A stretch of 64,000 bases of DNA from DASYDU01 sp050248495. GTDB lineage: Bacteria; Planctomycetota; Planctomycetia; Pirellulales; Lacipirellulaceae. Location of the stretch: NCBI GenBank assembly GCA_050248495.1, contig JBFWSG010000013.1:1-64000 (forward strand), written 5' to 3'. Under the pieces are notes generated by a model. The model was not told the origin of the DNA. It searched no databases and saw only the letters and a program-made list of their open reading frames with translations. This document shows positions 32,739 to 41,316 of this stretch, in pieces (the first letter of the stretch is position 1; the number at the start of each line of letters is the position of its first letter). The position numbers and the translations under genes are program-made.

Positions 32739-35627
32739 TTAATTTTGGCGTGAATTCGTGGGGTCGTAGAACGGCAGTGTCGTCACGCGGGCCTCGACAT
32801 ACTGGCTCGCACCCACGCGGACGCGCAGCATGGAGTCGGGAGCCGCGAGGTGGGAGCGAACGAATGCCAGGCCGATCGGTTTGCCGACGGTGGTCCGTTC
32901 GGCGATGCTGGTGACCCGACCGACGATCGCATCACCTTGGATGATCAAGTGGCACTCCTCGGGCAACTTACCGCCGTTCGGGGCGAACTCGATTCCCACC
33001 AGTCGACGCTCGGGTCCGCTGCGCTGCAGGATATCGAGACTGCGCTTGCCCACGAAGAACGGCTTCTTCATGTGCACGAAGGGATCGAGGTGCGCTTCGA
33101 ACGGATTGGTGAGGGCGTCCGTGTCATGGCTCACGATCAGATGCCCCTTCTCCAGGCGGAGCAGCCGTTGGGCTTCCGTGCCGAAGGGGCGGATGCCGAA
33201 TTCCGCGCCCGCTTCGAGCAGCGCTTCCCAGACGCGGAGCGCCTGATGCATCGGCACGTGGATTTCGTAACCGAGCTCGCCCACGAAGCCGACCCGCATC
33301 ACCTTGGCGGGCACTTCGGCCACTTCGCCTTCGCGGGCGCCGCTGAAGGGGAAGGTCTCCGGCGCGAGATCCATGTCGGTCAGCTTCTCGAGCACGCGGC
33401 GGGCGTCCGGGCCGGCGAGATTCATCGCGGCGAACTGGCCGGTCGCGTTCGCGAGCACGACGTCCATTTTGAAGACCATCGCCCAGCGCTGCATCTCGCG
33501 GTAGAACGCGTCGCTGCCGCCGGTGGTTGCGGAGACATAGAACCGATCCTGCGCAAAGCGGGCGATCACGCCGTCCTCGATCACGATGCCAGTCTCGTCG
33601 CAGGCGACGCCATAGCGGAGCGTGCCGAGCTTCTGTTTCTGGAACGAACCGGTGTAAATTCGCTCCAAGAATACGGCGGCATCGGGGCCGTAGACGAGCA
33701 GCTTGCCGAGCGTGCTCAGGTCGATCAGCCCAACGTGCTTCCGCACGGCGAGGGCTTCCTGCAGGATGCAATCGCCGGCCGTCTTGCCGCGGACGGCATA
33801 GTATTCGGGCCGGAACCAGGCGCCGACGGGAATCATTTTCGCGCCGGCGGCACGGTGCCAGCGATCCATCGGCGTGAGCCGGTGGGGATGGAACCGCCGG
33901 CCGGCGAGGTGCGCGATGCTGACTGGCTGGTAGAACGGCCGAGCCGTCGTGGTGCCCGTGTTCTCCAGCGTTTTGCCATTGAGCCGAGCCACGATCCGCG
34001 CGGCATTCATGTTGGAGATCTTGCCCTGGCTCGGTCCCATGCCGACGGTCGAGTAGCGCTTCATCAACTCGACACTGTCGAAGCCTTCCTGATGGGCGTT
34101 CACGAAGTCGACCAGCTGCAAGTCTTCGTCGAAATCGACGAAGTTCTTTTTGTGCGGATGGCTGAAGATGGGATAGGGGTGCGAGGGCGAAGCGTCGGAG
34201 AGGCCAATCGGCTCCGGCGCGGTGGCAGCATGTCCCAAATAGGCGGATGCGGCGAGACCGGCACGTGCGCCGTCGGCCAGTTGCGATTCCAGATCGTAGA
34301 TGCCGTTGACCCGCCCGGCGGCAAACACGCCTTCCGCCAGATCGCGCGGCACAAACTGTTCGACGCGCGGTTCGTACTGCAAGCGGCTTCCAGTCTGTGC
34401 GAGCAGGGACATATTCGGCGCCCAACCGACGCTCGCGACAATTCCGTCGCAGGGAATGCGGCGAGTTTGAGCAACGCGCGGCCGGCCCTCGGAATCCAAG
34501 GGGCAAACGACGGCCGCCTTCACATTCGATCGGTCGGCGGTTGCTTCGGCTTCGTAGATCGTGTGGTTGTGGAGAATCTCGATCCCGGCCGCGGCCACCT
34601 TTTGCATTACCGCAGAAGGCGAACCGGGCGAGCGCAGATCGACGACGGCGGCCACGCTGACTCCCGCGCTCACCAGATCGAGCGCCACGCGATAGGCATC
34701 GTCGTTCGCCGCCAGCACGATAGCGCGATTGCAAGGTCTGACCGCGAACAGGCGGATCAACCGTTGCGCCGCGGAGCCGAGCATCACCCCGGGCACGTCG
34801 TTGTTGTGAAACACGGCAGGTTGCTCGATCGATCCGGCCGCAACGAGCGTGGCCCGCGTGCGAAGCTTGGTGAGGCGGCACGAATCGACGAGGCCGATCC
34901 ACTGGTCGGCGTACCAGCCGGCGGCTTGCGTGCCGCTGCGAAGTCGAATGTTGGGTAGTGCCCGCACGCGTTCCAAGAGAGGTTTCAAGCGGGCGTCCGC
35001 TTCGGCGTGCTGCCAGGTGAGCGAGCCGCCGGGGTGCGGCTGTTCGTCGATGACGAGCACGTCAGCGCCGGTTTCGGCGGCTGCGATTGCAGCCGAGAGC
35101 CCCGCCGGCCCGGCGCCAATTACGGCCAGCTCACAGAAGTCGTAATCTTTAGGCGAAGCGGGTGTGCGGGCGCTGGCATTGATCGCTCCCAGGCCGGCCG
35201 CACGGCGCATGATCCGTTCGTAAAACGGGAAGAGCCGCCGCGGCGTGTGGAACGCTTTGTAATAGAAGCCGACCGGCAGGAATGAGCTGAACCACTCCAT
35301 GATCCGGTAGCGGTCGCGCTCGACGCCCCCCTTGGTGTTCACGGCCCGCACGCTCATCCCCTCGGTGATCAGTAGCTGGTCGCCGCGGAGATTTGTGTTG
35401 GTGCCATCTTCGACGATCACGTTGGCGTCGAAACCGGCGAGCGAATACAGGCTGCGGGGTCGATGGTACTTGAAGCTGCGGCCCAGGATGTGGACGCCGT
35501 TGGCCCACAGGGCGCTGGAGAGCACGTCGCCGCGATACCCCTGGTACGTGCGGCCCTCGAACTGGAAGCGGATCGGCTCGGCGCGTCGAATCCATTCGCC
35601 CGGCTGCGGCGGCAAGCGGTCAGTCAT
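32739..35627 (-). CDS. soxA: Sarcosine oxidase alpha subunit family protein
   Basis: A 962-residue protein of the usual size (about 970). Residues about 10-100 are a 2Fe-2S-ferredoxin-like domain without an evident cluster Cys set (FQFEGRTYQGYRGDVLSSAL). Residues about 155-480 hold a pyridine nucleotide-disulfide oxidoreductase fold (LAVIGAGPAGLSAAIAAAET, VLVIDEQPHPGGSL). Residues about 580-955 are a GcvT-like tetrahydrofolate aminomethyltransferase (GLIDLSTLGKLLVYGPDAAV, RVGFVGELGYEIHVP, KGHLIVSHDTD). Heterotetrameric enzymes oxidatively demethylate sarcosine and pass the one-carbon unit to tetrahydrofolate. Start and end overlap or abut soxD and soxG. Confidence 0.93.
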   Translation of the reverse strand: MTDRLPPQPGEWIRRAEPIRFQFEGRTYQGYRGDVLSSALWANGVHILGRSFKYHRPRSLYSLAGFDANVIVEDGTNTNLRGDQLLITEGMSVRAVNTKGGVERDRYRIMEWFSSFLPVGFYYKAFHTPRRLFPFYERIMRRAAGLGAINASARTPASPKDYDFCELAVIGAGPAGLSAAIAAAETGADVLVIDEQPHPGGSLTWQHAEADARLKPLLERVRALPNIRLRSGTQAAGWYADQWIGLVDSCRLTKLRTRATLVAAGSIEQPAVFHNNDVPGVMLGSAAQRLIRLFAVRPCNRAIVLAANDDAYRVALDLVSAGVSVAAVVDLRSPGSPSAVMQKVAAAGIEILHNHTIYEAEATADRSNVKAAVVCPLDSEGRPRVAQTRRIPCDGIVASVGWAPNMSLLAQTGSRLQYEPRVEQFVPRDLAEGVFAAGRVNGIYDLESQLADGARAGLAASAYLGHAATAPEPIGLSDASPSHPYPIFSHPHKKNFVDFDEDLQLVDFVNAHQEGFDSVELMKRYSTVGMGPSQGKISNMNAARIVARLNGKTLENTGTTTARPFYQPVSIAHLAGRRFHPHRLTPMDRWHRAAGAKMIPVGAWFRPEYYAVRGKTAGDCILQEALAVRKHVGLIDLSTLGKLLVYGPDAAVFLERIYTGSFQKQKLGTLRYGVACDETGIVIEDGVIARFAQDRFYVSATTGGSDAFYREMQRWAMVFKMDVVLANATGQFAAMNLAGPDARRVLEKLTDMDLAPETFPFSGAREGEVAEVPAKVMRVGFVGELGYEIHVPMHQALRVWEALLEAGAEFGIRPFGTEAQRLLRLEKGHLIVSHDTDALTNPFEAHLDPFVHMKKPFFVGKRSLDILQRSGPERRLVGIEFAPNGGKLPEECHLIIQGDAIVGRVTSIAERTTVGKPIGLAFVRSHLAAPDSMLRVRVGASQYVEARVTTLPFYDPTNSRQN

Positions 35628-35886
35628 TGCGCACCTCGCCGTCGTACATATAGGTTCGCAGCACGCGGTCTTTGACGTTGTCGCGCTCAGCGACGAACCA
35701 GGTGCCGCTAGGAACGTGATACCACCATTCGCGCGAAATACCGGGCTCGCCGTTGCGATTGAACAGATAGTCAGCCCACTCGCCGTCGGTGGCCGTGTCG
35801 GGATCGGGCGCGACGCGGAGGTCGCCGCCGTAGAGAAATTCTTGAATCGGCCGCGGGCCGTTCACCGGACATTCGAGGATCTTCAC
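35620..35886 (-). CDS. soxD: Sarcosine oxidase delta subunit family protein, zinc site degenerate
   Basis: An 88-residue protein of normal family length. GTG 35886 is chosen, 5 bases after the soxB stop; the frame is open far upstream but that part is antisense-like shadow of soxB. Family features are KILECPVNGPRPIQEFLYGG, DGEWADYLFNRNGEPG and EWWYHVPSGTWFVAERD. The usual zinc ligands are C-x2-C near the start and H-x3-C near the end. Here only the first Cys and the His remain, and the second Cys (Asn) and last Cys (Gly region) are missing, so a normal zinc site is unlikely. It overlaps soxA by 8 bases. Confidence 0.82.
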   Translation of the reverse strand: MKILECPVNGPRPIQEFLYGGDLRVAPDPDTATDGEWADYLFNRNGEPGISREWWYHVPSGTWFVAERDNVKDRVLRTYMYDGEVRND

Positions 35887-35891
35887 GCGAA

Positions 35892-37136
35892 CTAATGACC
35901 GACAGACGCGGCCCCTTTCTCTCCCACGAGCTGAAATTGCCGAAACCGCGCCAAGTTGAACGGGCGGATCAATTCGTGATCGGCGTCGTTGGCCACGGTG
36001 TAGGCCATCGTCATGCCGCTCACGGGCGTGGCTTTGAAACCCCAGGTGCCCCAACCGGCGTCGATGTAGAACCCGTCGATCGGCGTGGTGCCCATGATCG
36101 GCGAGAAATCGGGCGTCATGTCGCACAAGCCGCCCCATTGCCGCAACACCTTGATCTCGCCGAGGAACGGGAACAGGTCGAGCAGGTGGCCGCAATTGCC
36201 TTCCGCGAAGTCGAGCGACGACCGCATCGAAATTACCGGGTACGGATCGAGCGACGCGCCGGTGACCAGCTCGCCGCGGGATGACTGGCTGACATACAGG
36301 TGCAGGCTGGCCGACACCACGATGTTGTTGAGCCAGGGCTTGAGCGGCTCGGTGACCAGCGCCTGGAGCGGATGGATCACCAGCGGCGTCCGCAGCCCGA
36401 CCATTTTTGTGATCGAGGTGGTCCAACCGGCAACGGCCGAGAGCACCTTGCGGGTGCGGACAAAACCCTTGTTTGTGTGGACGCCGGCAACGGCGCCGTC
36501 ACGAATTTCGATGTCGGTGACGGTCGTCCGCTGATGGATTTCGGCGCCGCGATGGTCGGCCCCGCGGGCGTACGCCCAGGCGACCGCATCATGCCGGGCA
36601 ATCGCGCCCGGGGGATGGTAGAGCGCGCCGAGCACCGGTGGCTGGTGACCGCCGCAGGTGAGGTCCATCTCGGGGACCGACTTCTGGATGAAATCGGGGC
36701 CGACGACTTCGCTGTCGACGCCCAGGTGCTTGTTGACCTCGGCCCGCCAGCGCTGCGTCCGCAGCGAAGCCTGCGTGTGGGCAAGCGTGAAATGCCCCCG
36801 TTCCGAGTAGAACAGGTTGTAGTCGAGCTCGCGCGAGAGATCCTGAAACAGTTCGACGCTCTGCTGGTAGAACTTCACGCCTTCGGGCGTCAGGTAGTTC
36901 GAGCGGACGATGGCGGTGTTGCGGCCCGTGCCGCCGGCGCCGATGTAGCTCTGCTCCAGGATGGCCACGTTGGTGATGCCATAGTCCTTGGCGAGATAGT
37001 AGGCGGCAGCGAGTCCGTGCCCGCCGCCGCCAATGATTACGACGTCGTATTCATCGCGGAGCGCGGCTGGCTCGCGGAACATCCGCGGCTCGGGATACGT
37101 CTTGGCGAGGGCAAACTTTAGCAGTCGATGTGGCAT
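35892..37136 (-). CDS. soxB: Sarcosine oxidase beta subunit family protein
   Basis: A 414-residue flavoprotein of normal length. The FAD dinucleotide motif is DVVIIGGGGHGLAAAYYLAK (about residue 31), followed by ILEQSYIGAGGTGRNTAIVR. The conserved IARHDAVAWAYARGADHRG (about residue 180) holds the region carrying the covalent FMN His in characterised SoxB. The C-terminal RQWGGLCDMTPDFSPIMGTT and IDAGWGTWGFKATPVSGMTM are the flavin-pocket ends. In the heterotetramer this subunit contains the demethylation site. It is followed directly by soxD. Confidence 0.93.
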   Translation of the reverse strand: MPHRLLKFALAKTYPEPRMFREPAALRDEYDVVIIGGGGHGLAAAYYLAKDYGITNVAILEQSYIGAGGTGRNTAIVRSNYLTPEGVKFYQQSVELFQDLSRELDYNLFYSERGHFTLAHTQASLRTQRWRAEVNKHLGVDSEVVGPDFIQKSVPEMDLTCGGHQPPVLGALYHPPGAIARHDAVAWAYARGADHRGAEIHQRTTVTDIEIRDGAVAGVHTNKGFVRTRKVLSAVAGWTTSITKMVGLRTPLVIHPLQALVTEPLKPWLNNIVVSASLHLYVSQSSRGELVTGASLDPYPVISMRSSLDFAEGNCGHLLDLFPFLGEIKVLRQWGGLCDMTPDFSPIMGTTPIDGFYIDAGWGTWGFKATPVSGMTMAYTVANDADHELIRPFNLARFRQFQLVGEKGAASVGH

Positions 37137-37189
37137 TGACTCAGTCGCTGCGACGGCAGGGTGCCGCCACCAGTCTCAAGTTATTCGTG

Positions 37190-38524
37190 TCAGGCCCAGG
37201 GAAACGGACTGTTGGACACGGGGTGGAGCTTACCTTCGACGAAGCGGCTGAAGCGGAACGGCTCGAGAATGCGGCTCGACTCGCCGCGGAGCACGGCGGC
37301 AACTTCCTTGCCGACGCCGATCATCTTGAAGCCGTGGTTCGAGTCGGCGATCACGAACACATTCGGCCGCATGTAGTCGAAGACCGGAAAGTTGTCGACC
37401 GAGAAACAGCCGATGCCGCCCGACGGCGCGTGCTTGTATTTCGCGCGGCAGCCGTCGAAGCGACCCATGCAGCGGGCAAGACCGGCGGTCCAGTATTCGA
37501 CAAATGAGTCGCGGACCGTGTAGTGGGGACTCTCGGGACCGTAGGGATCGACCTCTGCTTCGACGCCAATTTCATAGGGCACGGCGCCCCCTTGGACGTT
37601 GCCGTGATCGCGTTTGAAATAGACGCCCCAAGCGCCGTCGGTGATTTGTTTGCCGTTTTCATCGAAGAGCGATTCTTCGCTATCGACGTGCATCACGGGA
37701 GGCATGCTGCCGTCGGTGAGGACGAAGCTGTCGTTGGCGAGACGAATCTCGCCTTCCTGCAGCTGCCAATATGTCCACATGTCGCGGGCCGGATAGAGCT
37801 CGCCGTCGCGGCCACGGACGTCGATCTGCTGGGGCAAATCGAGCATATCCCAGCACTGCTGAATCCAGGGACCGACGGCGACGATCACCGTGTCGACTTC
37901 GATGGTGCCGCGGGAAGTGTGAATCGCCCGCACGCTCTCGTCGGCCGGATCGATTTCAAAGCCCGAAACCTCCACGCCACCGAGAATCGAAACGCCCTGC
38001 CGCTCGACGAGTTGGGCCAAGCCGAGAATCGCGTCGCGAGAGTAGGCAAAACCGCCCTTGTGCTCATGGAGCACGGCCTCGGCGTCCGATTCCTTCCAGT
38101 CCGGGAAGAGCTGCTTCATGTACTCGTACGACTCACGGCGACCTTCGACGAGCGTGTGCGGATAGCCGACCCCCGCGTGCCGCGCGGCGATCTTGCGGAG
38201 GTCGTCGGCCTGTTGCGGGCCGCTCACGGCCAGATAGCCGACCGAGTTGTAGTGCAATTGCTCGGCATGTTCCTCCCAGGTGCGCACGCTCTCGACCATC
38301 ACGGCCGACATGGCCGGCTGGAAGTAGTTGTTGCGAATCACGCCGCAAGCGATCCCGCTGGCGCCGGCCGCGACGCCGGTCTTGTCGATGACGAGAATTT
38401 CCTCGCCGGGCGACTTGCCGGCGGGGAGCGACTTCGCCAGATGATAGGCGGTGCTCAAGCCATGCACACCGGCTCCGATGATGCAGTATTTGATTTTCTG
38501 AGGCAAAGAGGCGAATGAGATCAT
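37190..38524 (-). CDS. FAD-dependent amine oxidase (DAO family, sarcosine/dimethylglycine oxidase-like)
   Basis: A 444-residue protein; ATG 38524 has AGGAT 7-8 bases upstream (an in-frame TTG at 38554 is rejected). The FAD motif is YCIIGAGVHGLSTAYHLAKS (residues 13-32). DKTGVAAGASGIACGVIRNN and a C-terminal FVIADSNHGFKMIGVGKEVA complete the DAO fold. It is divergent from SoxB and might be a dimethylglycine- or other N-methyl-amino-acid oxidase acting between the Rieske enzyme and sarcosine oxidase. It shares the operon with both; the gaps are 26 and 53 bases. Confidence 0.87.
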   Translation of the reverse strand: MISFASLPQKIKYCIIGAGVHGLSTAYHLAKSLPAGKSPGEEILVIDKTGVAAGASGIACGVIRNNYFQPAMSAVMVESVRTWEEHAEQLHYNSVGYLAVSGPQQADDLRKIAARHAGVGYPHTLVEGRRESYEYMKQLFPDWKESDAEAVLHEHKGGFAYSRDAILGLAQLVERQGVSILGGVEVSGFEIDPADESVRAIHTSRGTIEVDTVIVAVGPWIQQCWDMLDLPQQIDVRGRDGELYPARDMWTYWQLQEGEIRLANDSFVLTDGSMPPVMHVDSEESLFDENGKQITDGAWGVYFKRDHGNVQGGAVPYEIGVEAEVDPYGPESPHYTVRDSFVEYWTAGLARCMGRFDGCRAKYKHAPSGGIGCFSVDNFPVFDYMRPNVFVIADSNHGFKMIGVGKEVAAVLRGESSRILEPFRFSRFVEGKLHPVSNSPFPWA

Positions 38525-38550
38525 TGTCAAATCCTGGATCTTGCGTCCTT

Positions 38551-39951
38551 TCAAATCGGCGAAATTGTCTGCCCATCGACGCGCTCGGGCGTCAAGTGCG
38601 ACTCAAAGGTGGATGCGTTCAAAGGGCGGGCTGCCACGCGCGCGGCGAAGAGCATGCCTCCGGCGGCGAGCGACAGCACAATCCCCAGCGGCACATACAA
38701 TCCCGCCAGGCAGGCCCAGATAATCGTCGGGTACAAAATCATTTCCAATGGTCCGAGCACCATGTAGGCCACGCCGAATTCCTCGAGCGTGTCGGACTTG
38801 AGACGCGGATCGACAACGCGCAATAGCGCCACCGCGAAGCCGACCACTCCGGTCATCCAGCCATACGTGAAAATCGACTGCTCGAACCAGTTCTTCGGAA
38901 AGATCCAGCGGCCGACATACAAGTAAGCGACCGAATAGACGAGCCCGAAGGCGGCCATGATGGCCATCGGCGTGGCGTACTGCCAGACGACGCTGAGCTT
39001 GATCGAGGCGATGCCGCAAACCACGAGTGCATCGGCGCACATCGAACCGAGCCGCCGCATCGTGTTCCGGTCGACGTACACACCGAGTCCGACGCAATCG
39101 AGCAGGTATTGCAGCGCGGCGCCCAATAACATGGCGACGGCGAATTGCGGAATCCAGTACTCACCGGGCATGGCTTTGTGCGTGCCGTAGTCGATCAGCC
39201 GCGTCGCGCCATACACCAGGCCCAAGAGCGCGACGTGCCAGGCCAGCGGATCGAGGGCCACGGGGTTCACGGTAGCCGTGCCGATCGAGAATTGCTCCTC
39301 GCCTTCGAGGAACGGCGGCGATTTGTCGCTTTCGATGTCGGCGTCACGGCCGATGAATTGCGTCCAGCCGCGGCGGACGGCGAAGTTGATGATCAGCATG
39401 CCGCCAAAAATCGAAGCCATCAGGCCGAGCGTGGCAAAGGCGAATCCGACCGAGAGGGCCTCTTGCCAACCTTGCGTCTGGAACGGCGGACCGAAGATGG
39501 CCGCGGTGCCGTGGCCGCCGGCAAAACCGGCCGGCAGCATGACGGCAAAATTCTCGGGCAGCCCGGGAAAGACGACCGCCAGCACCAGCGCACCGAACAA
39601 GATCGCCAGGCCCCATTGGCCGAATTCGCCGGCGGTGTTGTAGAGCAGTGACACGCGCACGCCGGGGTTGGCGAGTCGCGTGCGATTGTGGGCCGGTCGG
39701 TGCCCCAGGAGCAGCGTGGCGAAGACGAACGTCACCAGGACGCCCGGATACTGACTGATCCGCAGCGCACCGCCACTTTCCGCATCGAGCTGCGAGAAGG
39801 GCAAGAAACCCAGCAGGTCCGGACCGCCCAAGAGGCCCAGCACGCCGGCGATCATCGACGTCGGCACCAGATAGCGACTCGCCCACGGCAACCGTGCGCG
39901 CAACAAGTGCGCCGCTACGATCAGCACCGCGATGAGCGAGAAGTCGACCAT
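38551..39951 (-). CDS. GltS-like sodium/glutamate symporter family protein
   Basis: A 466-residue membrane protein with about twelve hydrophobic segments. The opening VDFSLIAVLIVAAHLLRARL and the repeat glycine stretches (NTAGEFGQWGLAILFGAL, LPAGFAGGHGTAAIFGPPFQ, with the second repeat LSVVWQYATPMAIMAAFGLV) fit the GltS (ESS) family. ATG 39951 overlaps the Rieske stop by one base (TGATG) and has GGAAGG 3-8 bases upstream. The family transports glutamate, but the operon suggests a substrate related to the methylated amine pathway. Confidence 0.85.
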   Translation of the reverse strand: MVDFSLIAVLIVAAHLLRARLPWASRYLVPTSMIAGVLGLLGGPDLLGFLPFSQLDAESGGALRISQYPGVLVTFVFATLLLGHRPAHNRTRLANPGVRVSLLYNTAGEFGQWGLAILFGALVLAVVFPGLPENFAVMLPAGFAGGHGTAAIFGPPFQTQGWQEALSVGFAFATLGLMASIFGGMLIINFAVRRGWTQFIGRDADIESDKSPPFLEGEEQFSIGTATVNPVALDPLAWHVALLGLVYGATRLIDYGTHKAMPGEYWIPQFAVAMLLGAALQYLLDCVGLGVYVDRNTMRRLGSMCADALVVCGIASIKLSVVWQYATPMAIMAAFGLVYSVAYLYVGRWIFPKNWFEQSIFTYGWMTGVVGFAVALLRVVDPRLKSDTLEEFGVAYMVLGPLEMILYPTIIWACLAGLYVPLGIVLSLAAGGMLFAARVAARPLNASTFESHLTPERVDGQTISPI

Positions 39952-41288
39952 CAACCTTCCACCGAATTACGCTGCTGCAAGTCCTCGAACTGCAATTCTT
40001 CGAACCAGGCCTGATCTTCCGCGGCGCCGCACAACTCGGCGGCCGGAGTATCGCCTTCCAATTGCCGGAAATACCAGCCGATGAAATGGGAAATGCCCTG
40101 TTCCGCTTCCTGCGACAAAGGACCAGGCACGAAACGCGTGGACTGCATCCCCGCTTGATTCATCTCGCAGAGCTTCCAGTCCTGCTCGCCCGTGATCCGC
40201 CACACGTCGGCCACCCGTGCCGGATCGAAGTCGACGCCGGCCCCCGCGTCGCGGCGGACGTACCAGGCGACTTTCACCTGCGTCTTGGTCGGCGCGACGG
40301 GAATCAGCCGCGTGGTCATGAAATAGTCGCTGTTCAAGTGGAACCACATGTTCGGGAGGCCCACCACGCGGAGGCTGCCGATATCGTGGTCCGCGAAGTC
40401 GCCGATCACCGGAGCCACCGGCTGGCCATTGAGGCTTTCGGTCACAAAGCCCGGCTTGAGCGGAAACCGCATGCAGCGGAACCACTCGCCGTTGGGAAAA
40501 TTCACCGGCCCCTGTTCCAAACCGAGGGCGGCCCACTTCTCCTGCATGCGGGCGTTTTCGCGGACGAATTCGTCGCTGGAACGAGGATCGCCCGGCATGC
40601 CGAAGTCGAAGTTTGACAGGCAGAACTCGCGATGGCCCGTGGCGCAGTGGTAGCACTCGCGGTTGTTGTCGAAGATCGTTTTCCAGTTGGCCTCGACGAG
40701 GTATTCCTGCTCCAGAGCAACGCGGATGTTCTCGGAGTCGTGCGGCGCAAAGAAGCGATCGAAGGCATCGCGGGCCGGCTTGAAATCGGGGGCCGCGTCG
40801 CTGAGGCAGAAAAAGATGAACCCCTGAACGACCTCGATGCGGGCTTGATGGAGCGGATAGTCACTGCGGTCGATCTCTTCGTTCATCATCCGGCAGGATT
40901 GAAGCGATCCATCGAGGCCGTAGACCCATTGATGATATGGGCAGACAATTTTGGCCATGTGGCCCGACGGCGCGTCGCACAGCCGCGAACCTCGATGCCG
41001 GCAGGAATTGAAGAGGGCATGCACCGCGCTCGCTTCATCGCGGACGACGAGAATCGAATCGCGGCCAATGGCGAACGAGAAGTAGTCGCCGGGTTCGGGA
41101 ATCTGGCAGGTGTGGCCGACGAACAGCCAGTTGCGATAGAACACGCGGCGAATGTCGGCGGCGAACTGCTGCGGGCTCCAATAGTAGACGCCGGGCAGGC
41201 CGAAGCCCGACTCCCAGCGATGCGGCGCGAACGGCGGCTCGTTCACCGAACCGTGCGGGCGATCACTGGAGTCTTGTTGCGTAGCCAT
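39951..41288 (-). CDS. Rieske non-heme iron oxygenase, glycine-betaine demethylase-like
   Basis: A 445-residue protein. ATG 41288 is used (the frame is open upstream but lacks homology). The Rieske 2Fe-2S site is CRHRGSRLC (about residue 93) and CPYHQW (about residue 113). The mononuclear iron region is NWKTIFDNNRECYHCATGHR (about residue 208), matching the N-R-E-C-Y-H-C pattern of GbcA-type glycine betaine demethylases. The C-terminal FMTTRLIPVAPTKTQVKVAW continues the catalytic domain. These enzymes need an electron-transfer reductase (GbcB type), and none is present in the window. Substrates of the family include glycine betaine, stachydrine and carnitine. Confidence 0.87.
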   Translation of the reverse strand: MATQQDSSDRPHGSVNEPPFAPHRWESGFGLPGVYYWSPQQFAADIRRVFYRNWLFVGHTCQIPEPGDYFSFAIGRDSILVVRDEASAVHALFNSCRHRGSRLCDAPSGHMAKIVCPYHQWVYGLDGSLQSCRMMNEEIDRSDYPLHQARIEVVQGFIFFCLSDAAPDFKPARDAFDRFFAPHDSENIRVALEQEYLVEANWKTIFDNNRECYHCATGHREFCLSNFDFGMPGDPRSSDEFVRENARMQEKWAALGLEQGPVNFPNGEWFRCMRFPLKPGFVTESLNGQPVAPVIGDFADHDIGSLRVVGLPNMWFHLNSDYFMTTRLIPVAPTKTQVKVAWYVRRDAGAGVDFDPARVADVWRITGEQDWKLCEMNQAGMQSTRFVPGPLSQEAEQGISHFIGWYFRQLEGDTPAAELCGAAEDQAWFEELQFEDLQQRNSVEG

Positions 41289-41316
41289 TGGTGTTTCAGT
41301 TCTCGCGCGGCAACTT

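Noticed and set aside
32850..34958. 702-codon plus-strand open frame antisense to soxA
   Set aside because: Antisense shadow of a clear SoxA; no start context and no recognisable motif.
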